From the NCBI GenBank assembly GCA_023091665.1, contig JALJCQ010000025.1:62001-126000 (forward strand): a DNA stretch of 64,000 nt, in the 5' to 3' direction. The position numbers were made by a program, and so were the translations under genes. Below the pieces are notes generated by a model. It ran no database searches. It had not been told where the DNA came from and saw only the letters and a program-made list of their open reading frames with translations. Source of the stretch: Pythium myriotylum (taxonomy: Eukaryota > Oomycota > Peronosporomycetes > Pythiales > Pythiaceae). This document shows positions 41,841 to 52,585 of this stretch, one piece after another (the stretch's first letter is position 1; the number at the start of each line of letters is the position of its first letter).

Positions 41841-43007
41841 TCAGATGTTGGAGAGAAGGTCTCGCTTCGTCGCGGCTCTCTCCGTGCGCAGTAGCACAGC
41901 CAACGTACCCACGAGCATCTGAGCTGCGTAGTTGGTGTCCTGGCCAGAGAGTGTTCCGCCGATGTGAACGCGATAATCGGTTGCATCGTCGTTGAGAAGA
42001 TCGAAACAGACCCACACAAAGTTGTACGCCCACATGTCTCTCTCCTGGCTGGTTCGCTTCTGGACCTGGGGCTCGTGCACGGATCGCACAAACTGTGTGA
42101 AGCCGGTGTCGGTCTTACTCTGACTCACGAGGTAGAAGGTGTGGACATCGATCATGAGCGCTGGCGACCGCTCGGTGCACCGAACGATCCAGATATCCGG
42201 TGTGACCTCTTGCACGCGCTCCATCCAACCCGTTCCGCGGTCACCGATCATGACCTCACAATACGCCTCATGGCTGGTATTCATATCCCATGTGACCTTG
42301 GCAAAGTCGGCGACGGGAAAACCACGAAATGTCTTCTCGAAGCTGAATTGGATAGCGTCTCTCGATGGTACCAGGCGACGTCGAGCACGCCATCCGAAGA
42401 AGGTCGAGCCGATGAATTTCGTATCCACGCTCCAGAGGAATGCGTTCAGTTCTTTCTGCGACGTCTCGATCTCGGTCAAACAGTCCTCCAGTGTCCATGG
42501 CTTAAAATTGCGACGGGTAATTGCTCTCCACCGCCTCACGCTTTCCTCCCAGTCGTCGCTTGGTTCTCTGGCTAGAAGGCTCTCGATTGCGTAGGATGCC
42601 ATTTGATGTTCTCGCAACAGGCGAGTTAGAAGCCTGCGCTCCTGCTCGAGATCTTGCTGTTCTTGAACTAGTCGTGCTGTCCGCTGGAGGTGAGATCTCA
42701 TCCTCGCGGACTTTGAATCGAGCAGAATCTCCCAGAGGCCGTCATCGTCTGCGATCGTCGGGAGAACCGCGGTCATGCGCTCGAGAAACTCGACTGTCGC
42801 GTGCTGTTGCGCGATGACAACCTCGAGTTCGCACATCACGACTCAATTATCCTCCCACGGAACAAGTCGAATTTTTAAAGGATCTCGTGAGCGTACCTTT
42901 CGGCGCTCCCGGGACTTGCGTTCGCGTTCGCGCAGCGTCTTGCGGTCAAGGCGCGACACCGCCGATGGCACAACGGCCAACGAGGGGGAGCCCGTAGACA
43001 CTTTCAT
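41841..43007 (-). CDS. bZIP-START-like transcription factor, one intron
   Basis: Exon 1 is 42897-43007 (MKVSTGSPSLAVVPSAVSRL, then LRERERKSRERRK), the 75-bp intron is 42822-42896 (GTACGC to CTCGAG), and exon 2 is 41841-42821, again 981 nt; the protein is 363 residues. I chose this acceptor because an earlier AG would bring in a stop and this one aligns exon 2 (VVIAQQHATVEFLERMTAVL) with the paralogues. Leu is at the canonical Asn position. Module motifs: NFKPWTLEDCLTEIE, GSTFFGWRARRRL, EVTPDIWIVRCTERSP, IDVHTFYLVSQSKTDTGFTQ and YAAQMLVGTLAVLLRTERAA. Confidence 0.87.
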
Positions 43008-43366
43008 TGTTCGAGAAGAACAAGAATTGAGACCGTCCCTGATACCTTGGCACTGGGCGAGATGATGGCTGCCGACTGTCTTCTCTGCCGACTTCGCATT
43101 TAACAGCATTTAAGTCGGGCCAAATTGCTCACTTGATGAAGTACTCAGAGCCTGGCGTCATCGCAACAAAGTTCCCGCCTCTATTGTGATTGGATATCAC
43201 ATTACCAGACTTTTATGGGATCAGACTGGCTGATCGGGTGGCTCTGTGGGACAGATGTCATCATTTTTTCCACTGATCGGTTTTGTTGATTGCTGTTGTG
43301 TGGCTCGGCGTTCAGTGTTTTGAGCAATCAACAGGATTTTGTGTACCTCGCATCCCACAGACAAAG
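43008..43366. other. Intergenic region
   Basis: About 360 bp between the divergent bZIP-START gene and the Crypton-like gene. It should hold the bZIP promoter and perhaps the left end of the Crypton. No clear motif. Confidence 0.45.
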
Positions 43367-45196
43367 ATGGAGACGTCTGAGGCACTAAGTGTACGGGAAC
43401 GTGTCGCACTCATTCGCGCGAACACGATATCAGCAACTTCACGTCGCTCGTATCGCGCGACGTGGTCGGCTTTAGTCCAGTGGATGCTCCAGCACAAGCG
43501 CAACCTCATCCCGATACCATTTGTGGAGCAGCTTCACGACCCCAGTCGCACGCGCAAAGCTATCCTCGCTGCGATCGACGCTGACGTTGACCACACCCGA
43601 CCTCCGTTGGATTTCGAGCGGCTGCAAGCAGCAGACTTTGTGGAGTGGCTCCTGACCCTGCGCAAACGCGACGGAAAGCCCCCCGGCTTCTCAACGTTCA
43701 ATAACCACCGGGCGGCGCTGTTCAATCTCTTTCGAGAGTATCGCTGTCTGATGAGCAATGAGCTCCAGACCGAGCTGACTACGTACTTCCGAGGCCTCAA
43801 GCGTAGTACCACCGAGCAAGCAGCGAATGGCGACGTTGCCGTCAAGGTCGGGAAGGATCCACTCTTGCTGGAGATGTATGAGTTCATCTGCACGCAGATG
43901 TTGAAGTCCAGCTCCAAGGACATGGTGTTCGCACATGCCTTTCTTGTGATCTCGTGGAATCTCATGTGCAGGTCTGCAAACACAGTGGGCATCATGACAA
44001 GCCACATCGAGTGGCGGGACGATTCTTTCTGTGTGTTTTTTGCGCACATGAAGAACGATCAAACCGGTTCCAGACCAAGAGATCCTCGTCACATTTACGC
44101 GAACCCCCTACCAAGAATCTGTCCGCTCTTGGCGCTGGGGATCTATTGGGCTGTGTTTGCAGTGGACCAAGACCGCTTGTTCCCGGGATCGGCACAATAC
44201 GACCGATTCCGCAAGCTACTGCACGCTTTCCTCGAAGAAGACGCAGTGAAGGCAGAGTTGTTCCGACGTGGCGTCGATTCAAACGACATCGGCACTCACT
44301 CAATCCGCAAAGGCTCGGCGACGTACTGCTCATCCGGTTCAACTGCTTGTCCATCCTCCACAGCGGTCCATCTTCGTGCTGGTTGGTCTCTCGGTGGTGT
44401 ACAAAACACATATCTTCGCTATCAGGGCGCTGGCGACATGCATGTTGGTCGCACGGTGTCCGGTCTTCCACCAAACAGCGAGCTCTTTGCATCCCTCCCA
44501 CCCCGTTTCGACTACAACGACGAACTCGTCAAGCTCGGCATCAAGACCGCGTTTGGTGATGTTCCGTTGAACCTTCGATTTGTCTGCGAGCACGCACTCG
44601 CGGCGCTTGCGTACCACTCCGACTATCTGATCGCAACACTACCCGCCGCTCACCCCTTGTTCCAAACCCCGATCTTCCAGACAGGCGATCGCCTCAAGCA
44701 ACTTCGCGACCGCGTGCGTGTCGGCATCGCCTCCGATGATCCAACACAGATTGCTTCTGGTGTGCCTCCTCACTGTGCCATGCTCGGTCGTCTACGGTCT
44801 GTGGAGCAGGAACTACAGGCACTACGATCCACCGTTGTTGAACAAGTCGTGGAAGGTGTTGTAAGTGCCATCGACGGGCAATCGCACTCGTCAGCAGCAG
44901 CAGTCAAACGCGCCATCATCGCATCGTTCCAAGAGCTCGGTCTCGTGGGCCTGGTTGAACAAGTGCGAGTCGGCTGCCAGCCTGACACACAGTCCTCTCC
45001 AACGCCCGACGAATCGACGATCTTTTTGTATACGTGGGGAGGCAGGTACAGACGTCTCCCCGAGGACTATCAGCTCCACGACGGAACTCCTCGACAGATG
45101 TGGGTGGACTTGCGGTGGCACAAAGCCAAGCGTCCCACCACTACGTCATGTCCAACCGAGCGACCTGAGCTCAGCCAACTCGAGGAAGCGACTTAG
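43367..45196 (+). CDS. Crypton-like tyrosine recombinase
   Basis: 609 residues from ATG 43367 (METSEALSVRERV); the frame is open a little upstream. It has an N-terminal SAM-like phage-integrase region, then the tyrosine recombinase core: Arg in MCRSANT (~202), HSIRKG (~311-316, His-x-x-Arg), AGWSLGG, and the nucleophile in NTYLRY (~349). Near the end YTWGGRYRRLPEDYQLHDG with WVDLRWH resembles the GCR1-like DNA-binding domain of Cryptons. Such enzymes move circular DNA by site-specific recombination without terminal inverted repeats. The stop at 45196 may be premature: another frame continues KRLSDLRFLMSRLESAARG to 45395. Element ends cannot be fixed from one copy. Confidence 0.82.
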   Translation: METSEALSVRERVALIRANTISATSRRSYRATWSALVQWMLQHKRNLIPIPFVEQLHDPSRTRKAILAAIDADVDHTRPPLDFERLQAADFVEWLLTLRKRDGKPPGFSTFNNHRAALFNLFREYRCLMSNELQTELTTYFRGLKRSTTEQAANGDVAVKVGKDPLLLEMYEFICTQMLKSSSKDMVFAHAFLVISWNLMCRSANTVGIMTSHIEWRDDSFCVFFAHMKNDQTGSRPRDPRHIYANPLPRICPLLALGIYWAVFAVDQDRLFPGSAQYDRFRKLLHAFLEEDAVKAELFRRGVDSNDIGTHSIRKGSATYCSSGSTACPSSTAVHLRAGWSLGGVQNTYLRYQGAGDMHVGRTVSGLPPNSELFASLPPRFDYNDELVKLGIKTAFGDVPLNLRFVCEHALAALAYHSDYLIATLPAAHPLFQTPIFQTGDRLKQLRDRVRVGIASDDPTQIASGVPPHCAMLGRLRSVEQELQALRSTVVEQVVEGVVSAIDGQSHSSAAAVKRAIIASFQELGLVGLVEQVRVGCQPDTQSSPTPDESTIFLYTWGGRYRRLPEDYQLHDGTPRQMWVDLRWHKAKRPTTTSCPTERPELSQLEEAT

Positions 45197-45395
45197 TGAT
45201 CTGCGATTCCTGATGAGCCGTCTCGAGAGTGCTGCACGAGGACATCCTGCCTGGAGTGCACGCAACGTGGATGTTGAGACCGCTTGTCGTGTTTACGACG
45301 AAAACGCAAACGTCGGCACTCCCAGCTCGGTTGGCGTACAGTCGTCAACGAGTTGCGAAAGCGTCAACGTCAGGTGCATGACAACCAGTAGGTAG
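45197..45395 (+). other. Possible out-of-frame C-terminal continuation of the Crypton recombinase
   Basis: In the frame of 44865-45395 the sequence after the recombinase stop reads SSANSRKRLSDLRFLMSRLE and on to NANVGTPSSVGVQ. The charged helix is what one expects after the W..W domain in related proteins. It would need a single frameshift near 45180. Weak evidence. Confidence 0.35.
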
Positions 45396-45692
45396 TCAAC
45401 AAAATACAAGTACCGGTGTAGGTTGAACAGTGTAACGATACATAACCGGTTACATTTACGGTGTTCCCACTCCGTCCCACAAAGTCCTTCCAACAGTCGT
45501 TGGATATAGACGAATCATAATTTCTAATGATACTAGTAACCCGTTCAGTTCGTAACGAACTGAGAGGTGATGAATGTTAGAAAATGCGGTAACGAATAGT
45601 GTTAGAAAATGTAGTAAACATTAGAAATCAATGTGAAGAGTTTCTGTGCCAGCGCGAGGGCGAACCGTTGCAATGTTGCTTGAAGTCGCAGT

Positions 45693-45959
45693 CTAATTGC
45701 TGGAGTGTGTGAGATCGATTAGTGCACTGCTCGCAAGATAGACGTCGCCATCATTGTTTTCTGGAGGCTGTGTTTTCGCAACGTGTGCAGTAGTATTCCC
45801 GGTGGGAGGGACAGGGTGCACTTCAGCGAGCGTAGCAATGGACTTGGCATAATCCTTACGCATGGTGGTAGCTGGAAATGTGGGTGGTAGGGGTGTCACA
45901 TCCGCGTGAATGTCAGCGACACGAATGTCGTGCTCGCGCAGAACCTCGGCGATACTCAT
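45693..45959 (-). CDS. Small hypothetical protein inside the Helitron
   Basis: 88 codons from ATG 45959 (MSIAEVLREHDIRVADIHAD). It is located 145 bp downstream of the helicase stop and before the 3' terminal hairpin. No domain is recognised, and coding status is uncertain. Confidence 0.3.
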   Translation of the reverse strand: MSIAEVLREHDIRVADIHADVTPLPPTFPATTMRKDYAKSIATLAEVHPVPPTGNTTAHVAKTQPPENNDGDVYLASSALIDLTHSSN

Positions 45960-46104
45960 TGTAACTACCTGCAGCTCATGATCATCTGGGATCTTGCCGC
46001 GAGCGTTGTTGAGGCGGTCGATAAAGAGCAGATGGGAGGGTTAGTGGAGGGGTGGGGTGGGGGGTCGAAAGGACGTGGAAAGAAGAGTATTGTACTAAAT
46101 TTCG

Positions 46105-49100
46105 TTATATTAGAGCCTCTCGGAATACAACATTCTTTGCTCTGAATCTGCCTTGCTCATCTCGTGGTGTGAGGATCTTGATACTGTCTGGGGAACCAAC
46201 CCTAGACATTGCGACATATAGCTGGCCGTGGGTAAAGACGGGCGGCGTAAGCATCAATCCGACAAACGAAAGCGTCTGACCCTGGGACTTGTTGATGGTC
46301 AAGGCGAACGCTGGTTGTAGTGGAAATTGAAGTCTTTGGAATGGAAATGGAAATTTGGAATCTGAGGGGCACGTAATCACGCGTGGAATCAGTGCAAGTG
46401 TGCCAGCATGGTCACCCACTGCGATTTCGCACGAAACAATTCTTGTACCAATATGGCGTACAATCATTCGCACACCATTGCAGAGACCGGCAGCTGGGCG
46501 AAGATTACGCATTAACAGTACTGGTATGCCTGGCTTCAACTTAAGGAGATGGGGTGGCAGCCCGGATGGTGATAAAGAGTTGAGAAATTCTGTGGGATAG
46601 ATAGATGCTCCTCGGTCACTGGTCATAGTATCAGTAGACCTTAGCGTTACAGCGGTGCCCGGCAGCTTGTCGAGCATATGTCGGTTTATTTCTTCTACCA
46701 CGTCGTTCTTCGCCGCAAGAATTGCGCGAGAAATAATGAACTGTTCGTTCGATACGTTTGACGTAAAGTCTGGGAATGTAACATCAATAATTCGCTCGAT
46801 GCTCGCAACGTGGTTGGGGCCTGGCTCGATACAGAGTGCCTCTGGGAGTTCAACGTAGTCATCTTGGGTTGTAGTTTGGAGTAATCCTTTGCCAACTGAG
46901 AGAAGGAGGTTTGAAAAAGCGGTCATTTGGGTCGCGTCACGTCCTTCCTCGAGCAATCTGTTGATCCGCATGTTTATTGTAAGTCTCATGACAATAACCT
47001 TCCCCCCAAACGGTAAACGCTGGAAATCTTCGTCAACATTGCGCATGATATCCCTGTAAAGGCGTTCAACGGCTTCAACGCAAAATCGATGGATCATTCC
47101 AACTTCATCCCAGATGGTGATAGCTGATGTGCGGATTATGGTAGCCATTCGCGTATTCACAGAGAGTCCGCACACGGAGTCATGAGAGAGTCCCGTAATT
47201 GGAATCTTGAAAACAGAATGAGCAGTTCTTCCTCCTCGGAGTAAAATTGCGGAAATCCCAGATAATGACACCACGACTGCATGGGACCCCTGCGCGCTCA
47301 GGTATTGAATAATAGAATTGTAAAGGAACGTTTTCCCTGTTCCTCCGGGACCGTCGACGTAAACCAAATGGCCGGGCATTCCAGCTGGTCTCGAAATGGC
47401 TTGGACGACGTGTTCAAAAATCGCACGCTGGTCATCGTTCAAGAGCTCAATGGTTGTGTTGTGAGAATGCGTGTTTTCTAGTGGCTCATATGTTTCTGGG
47501 ATTTCGGTGACAATATCCATGTCTGGAAAAGATCTGAGCGATTTCCCAACCAATTGAAGCTCTTGCTCAACCTCGTTCAATGCGGCAGCTATATCTTCGG
47601 GTAAGAGGTTTGGGTTGTTGTCCCTGGCCCTACGCTCAAATCGAAAATCCTCCGCCAGATGGCGTTAAAAACTGTCCCACAATGCCCTTGGTTCCGCCAC
47701 ATTTCCAAAGAGTAATATGGTTACGAATAGTGCTCGTAGTTGTTTGCAATTTGTAATTGCCTCGCAAGCCTCTTCCATGCACCTGTACCATTCTGAGTCA
47801 TCGTGGAGCAGGCCCTGTGCAATACACGCAGCCCCAAACGTGGCATATTGTGTCCCGTTGACTGTTTTCAGGCTGGCGAAACTCGTTGCACCTGTGACAC
47901 GCGTGAGGAGCAAACGGAGACAGAAGCGTTCGGTGTCACTGGGAGAAACGAAGTACATTCGCCCAATCGTCGGTGTTCTTTGTTTGTGAGTCCTTCGAAT
48001 CCAGGAACCTGTGCGCTTGTTCCAGCTGTATAAAGTGGGGATATCATGATAAAGAATGTCTCGGGCTTGTGGATCAACCGTGTTGAGAAGAATGAACGCT
48101 GTGAGTGTCGTATTTCTTTGTGGCGCTTGAGTCACCACGGTGGAGCCAGACAGTATCACATTCTGCATTCCTTCCTCGTGAACTGCCAATCGCTGGACAG
48201 CTGGTGAGCGATCATGCAATTTGAATTGGAAGATTCGATGTAGCGCTTCACACTGTGAGACATACCTGCCAGTTGTAAATCGCTCAATTTCGTCAACCGG
48301 CTCTGTTCCAGGAGTTGTGAGGGCTCGATTTGTCCGATCATGGCCTTTATGCACGTACTTGAAAAGGTACTTGACACTTTTTACGCTTGAGCATATCTCG
48401 ACGTTTATGTGGCAATTGTACTTTTGGGTTAAAAAGGGGTTGTATGGGACAACAAACTGGTTCGTGAAAGCTGACCCATTTCTAACCACGCTGACTCCAT
48501 CATCTCGTCTTCTATACAGCGGGTATCCATCTTCATTGTCAGCTGTAACCTCTTGAAAGGGCTTTGGAAAGTCTTTCGAACAGACTCCATCCTCGGTTAA
48601 TCATCTGCCGTCGCAGGGTCCGTGCAGCATACATGTAGAAACAGTTTCATACAGCTGTGGGAATATCTGAGCATCTGGTATTTCTGCTGACACGAAGCGG
48701 TCATAGTCATCCACTGTTCGCGGCTTGCTTTCGTCATCCAAAATGAGGAGAATGTGAGCATGCGGTAAATCTCTTTTCTGAATTTCGATCACCCAAACAT
48801 AGGCCAAAACTTTGCCAAAGACTTCATTGTGGAGAAGGTCTTGAAGCAGTGCCTTTAGCTTCAAGTAGAATACACGCACGGCTAAGTCTGGACGATCGGC
48901 AGCTGTTTGGTGGGCGAGGAGGTTTTCTTGTATTTCCGGCCAGTTGCTGTTGCACGTCATTGTGATAAACATGTCCGGTTTCATGTACTTGCGAATGATC
49001 GCCATGGCGTCTTGGTATTGCTCGTGCATATGCCGCGGTGACCCATGAAAAGATGAAGGCAATACGATACGGCGCCCCACAGATGAGTAAGCAACAGCAC

Positions 49101-50499
49101 CTTCTGCGTCAAGGGCGTCGCAAAGTCCACGATATGACTCTGCACGTAAATCATCTTGATGGGCTCGAATGTATAGGAGGCGTTGAGACTCGATTCGTGC
49201 GTAATTATCGACAACAAACTGAAGAAACAACCGACCAAACCTGAACAGATGGGTATTGGGCCTAATCATAAGTCGATAGCTGGTATACTGGAGTAATGAT
49301 ACAAATCTTCTCGATCTTCCTCGCTGACTTTGATAAGAATCTGGCGAATCATCACCGTCACCCTCAGCTGAGAGCAAGTGTCCATCGACGTCCTCCCCAT
49401 CGTCATTTCTCACGACTTCATCGTTGTCATTCACGTTTGTGTTGTCGGTCCCAGTATTCGTTCGAATTCGCAGCTGAATTCCAATACGCCAACCGTCTTC
49501 TCCTGTTGGGAAGAGTATAGGGTAATGGAGCGCGTTGTACGCGGGGTGATTGAAAGGTATTCTTTTCAGCCTTGATGACCTGTACTGGATAATAATGTCG
49601 CGGGTGCCAACAGCATTGTCCTCACCAGATCCTGGCAAAATAATAGCAAATTCATCATTGGTAGGGAGGTCGTGAGTTCCAGCTGTTTGGTCTTGGCGTG
49701 CGCCAAGTAAACGAATATGCAGCTCTTGATGGGGAGTTTGGGCAAGTTTCGCAGCTGCTGATCGGAGCACCTGTGCGTACGCATTTGTAGTCATTAGCAT
49801 CTGGGTCAACTCATCAAGAAGCCGTGGAAGGTTCAGATTGCGGTCTTGGACTACTCGCATAAGGTAAGCCGACCGGGCTACAGATGCCTCGTGTGCATCA
49901 TAAACGTACAACTGTGCAAATCGACCCTCATCGCTCTCTCGTGGCAGAAGCGAGCCAATCAGATGATGCATTTCACCGGAAATCACGTAACATGGAGATC
50001 CACGTGTGAATGTTACGTCTTCTTCACATACACCGGTGGACGTGAAAGCGAGATTTGAATTAAAAGCGCGTACGTTCTTCAGAAACAGCCTGCTGAGAGG
50101 GTGTTGATGAGTAGTTAGCTGCTCCAAGAGGGGTGGAAGTGGCGGGGCAGGAGTCAAGTTGACACGGCCATGACTACAGCAAATGAGAAATGTCCCTCTA
50201 GAACGAATTGGCTGCTCTTCAAACCACATTTGCGCAAAGCAGTACCGACAGATGGCGTGCATAGCTCTTAAACGATGGCGTCCGTTCTGAACATTCTGTT
50301 GATGACGCATAGCTTCACGAAAGTCAGGTCGTGTTGCAGCTAGTCGGATTTGAGAAACCTGTCGAGAGCCGGGACAACGCGCCGACCTGGCTGTGTGTCC
50401 TTGATTACCGCATACTGAGCATCTGGGTACTCGGACCACCTCTTGCAAATGGCACGTTCGTATGTTGTGCCCCAATTCTCGACATCGCCCGCACCTCAT
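46105..50499 (-). pseudogene. RepHel replication-initiator/helicase of the Helitron, broken by two stops and a deletion
   Basis: A single frame runs from ATG 50499 to 46105, interrupted by TGA at 48601-48603 (after HGPCDGR) and TAA at 47665-47667 (in LWDSF*RHLAEDF). The N terminus has CCHC-like knuckles (CGRCRELGHNIRTC). The Rep HUH motif is LPHAHILLIL and the catalytic tyrosine pair lies in VKYLFKYVHKG. The Pif1-type helicase has Walker A GPGGTGKTFLY, motif II IWDEVGM and a late TINKSQGQTL and YVAMSRVG. After FGGKVIVM the usual GGDFRQ region is absent, and RLTINMRI follows directly, an in-frame deletion of roughly 35 residues. The element could not transpose by itself. Confidence 0.9.
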
Positions 50500-50755
50500 T
50501 TGCCGCTTGGTGAGCCAACTGGAGATTGTGGCCCTACCAGCCGACTTCCAAGAGGTGACCTTTCATTCCTAGAATACGTACCCATTCCCAGCCTTGCACA
50601 ACCCTATCCATCCCTATTACACGAATTGGCTCGAGGGGTTGGGCTCGTATATCCCGAAACCTACCAAGAGGCGACGCTTCTGGCTAACTGTAGACGCTTT
50701 TTGCACTCGACCCAAAAAGCGCCACAGTGTTGTAGTCAATCCCGGTGCGGATTGC

Positions 50756-50893
50756 CAAAACCGACTCCGAAAGTAGTCGTTTTTAGCGCGAAGTGCCAAA
50801 ATCGACTCCGGGAAGTAGTCGTTTTTAGCGCGGGGTACCAAAATCGTCTCATCGGTGTAGTCGATTCTAGCGCGGGCACCAAAACCGTCTCAT
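50756..50893. repeat. 41-42-bp minisatellite in the Helitron
   Basis: Three units of CAAAAYCGACTCC...GTAGTCGTTTTTAGCGCG type (50756-50796, 50797-50838, 50839 to about 50879) and a partial fourth. Each unit has a CGACTcc...gtAGTCG inverted core. It lies between Rep and the RING gene. Confidence 0.75.
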
Positions 50894-51124
50894 GATTCAC
50901 TGAGTGACCTTAAAAGAGTGAAAACTGGCAATTTTTATACTTCAACATGTTTTATTTTAAGTAACCCTGGAGAACTCCCGAAATTTATCATCCGCTCAGT
51001 AACAAATCATTCATGTAAAATACCTTAACTTGTTCATTTTTATACTTTAACAGGCATTTACATTTCACAGGAACTTCAATGTACTGGTGTTGACATTTCA
51101 AATACATGAAATATATTAATGGAA

Positions 51125-51730
51125 TTAATACTCTGTGTTGATCCTTTTAGGGCAAGAGCGTACAGGGCATGTTGGATTCGGGCACAAAGGATTGCGCCGA
51201 CGTTGAAGTACGGCGTCTATGCAGACGGCGTGATACCTGTGGGGACACCCAAAAGATGGGCGCCAGTGTCTTGTTGGTCTTCCACAGAGCGAGCATGACG
51301 ATTCAGGCAAGTTGCATGGTGTGATGAGTTGGCGGCAAAGTGGGCAACAAACGTCAACTCTTATTGGATGCTGTGCATACCACCTTTCGAGACACTCCGC
51401 GTGGCAAATATGCCCGCAGGGTAAAGTCGCTGGGTTCAGAACCGGCTCAAAACAACAGACACAATCTTGAGCGCTCGCCATACGCTTCTTTGTACGATAA
51501 CGTTGTTGCCGTTCGGCCTTTTTCTTACGCTTATGGCTTACAGGGTCAGAGATAAGTGATTTTGCGTTTTCGCACCTGCCCTGCACGCTCTGATGGCGCT
51601 TCAGGCCTGATTTTCTCTTGAACGTGCGGTTGCACCCGCTGCACCGGAATGTAGGATCGGGAGGAGGTGGGGGACTTGGTGGTGGAGGAGGTGGATCCGG
51701 AGGTGGTGGTGGTGCACTGACACTTGCCAT
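51125..51730 (-). CDS. C2H2 / RING-type zinc finger protein carried by the Helitron
   Basis: 201 residues from ATG 51730 (MASVSAPPPPP); the open frame upstream is disregarded because this Met precedes the first domain. A proline-rich stretch is followed by one C2H2 finger (FRCSGCNRTFKRKSGLKRH), a basic region (KRKKKAERQQRYRTKKR), and a RING-like cluster (CVCCFEPVLNPATLPCGHIC, then CCPLCRQ). A second Cys/His cluster follows (CSLCGRPTRHW, GCPHRYHAVC, CPNPTC). RING proteins usually act as E3 ubiquitin ligases; here that is only a family expectation. Its place between the Helitron 5' end and Rep, on the same strand, suggests an accessory or captured gene of the element. No lesions seen, in contrast to RepHel. 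Confidence 0.75.
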   Translation of the reverse strand: MASVSAPPPPPDPPPPPPSPPPPPDPTFRCSGCNRTFKRKSGLKRHQSVQGRCENAKSLISDPVSHKRKKKAERQQRYRTKKRMASAQDCVCCFEPVLNPATLPCGHICHAECLERWYAQHPIRVDVCCPLCRQLITPCNLPESSCSLCGRPTRHWRPSFGCPHRYHAVCIDAVLQRRRNPLCPNPTCPVRSCPKRINTEY

Positions 51731-51894
51731 GAAGGACAGGAAATGAGGCAGAGGTTTGGCCGAAGCCCTCCGAGAACACACACAAAAAATCCGTATCTTT
51801 TCGATCTTACTGCGCCGTGTATACTTAGACCATTTGGATGTGTAGCTCGAAATACCCACCGATTGATCGTCTCACATGGTCGTGCATATAGAGA

Positions 51895-52585
51895 TGACAC
51901 CCCCCAATTTTCGGCTTTTGGAAGAGTTCTTACCGTAGTTTTGCTATTGCGGCTACCTACGGGGATGGAAGTCCTGAACGTCAGACGGCTTTTAATTGTT
52001 TAGATTTACACCTTATTTTGTCAGGACTTGAACCATGCACACAGGATCAAATCCGGAAGGCATTGGTTTTGAAAGAAACAACGGAGGCGTGGAAACAGTC
52101 GTTGGCCAGTAATGTTGAGTCCACAAGAAATCGATCGGTATTTTGTCCGCTACAACACAAGCTCCTTCTATCGACTCTCCGATGGGAGTCCTGCGGATGC
52201 TGCAGTCAGGTCAACAAGTTGCGATCACGCCGTTGGCTGCGGCGTGCCATCATGTGAAACTACCGATGGTACCATTCGTGAACTCATGCGCTGGGCTGTT
52301 CCTGGCGTCATTGGCGGTCGATATGGTTTTGTGATGATACGACTTGTTAGTGGAGAGGAAAATGGAAGAGTCAGTATATTTCAGTAGCAGCAAATGCAAC
52401 AAACAAAACAGGTCCTAGTTCGGGCTGCCCCCTACGTCTACCCTGCTACGCGCATGGTCCAGATGCGCTTGGTCCGATGAGTCTTGATGCATCGTGATAC
52501 GTCCTTGAGTCATCTTGTTTGCCATAGTGCTTTCCAATGGAGCGGAGTTGAGTGCCTGTCTACTTTCCCCAACACTCCCACTCGC
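51895..52585. other. Region between the Helitron and the copia remnant
   Basis: About 690 bp. No intact gene; part may be the 3' end or LTR of the copia-like element, but with only one copy I cannot delimit it. Confidence 0.35.

Larger units (their letters stand above)
45533..51894 (-). mobile_element. Helitron (autonomous type, inactivated)
   Basis: The 3' end is clear on the minus strand: a 7-bp-stem hairpin (CAGTTCG-TTA-CGAACTG, 45546-45562), 9 nt, then CTAG ending at 45533, followed by T. This is the standard Helitron terminus and host site. The likely 5' end is TCTCTATATG starting at 51894, preceded by A; this end is less certain. Inside are the Rep-helicase gene (46105-50499) broken by stops, a small downstream frame, a minisatellite at 50756-50893, and a C2H2/RING protein gene at the 5' side. 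Confidence 0.75.
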
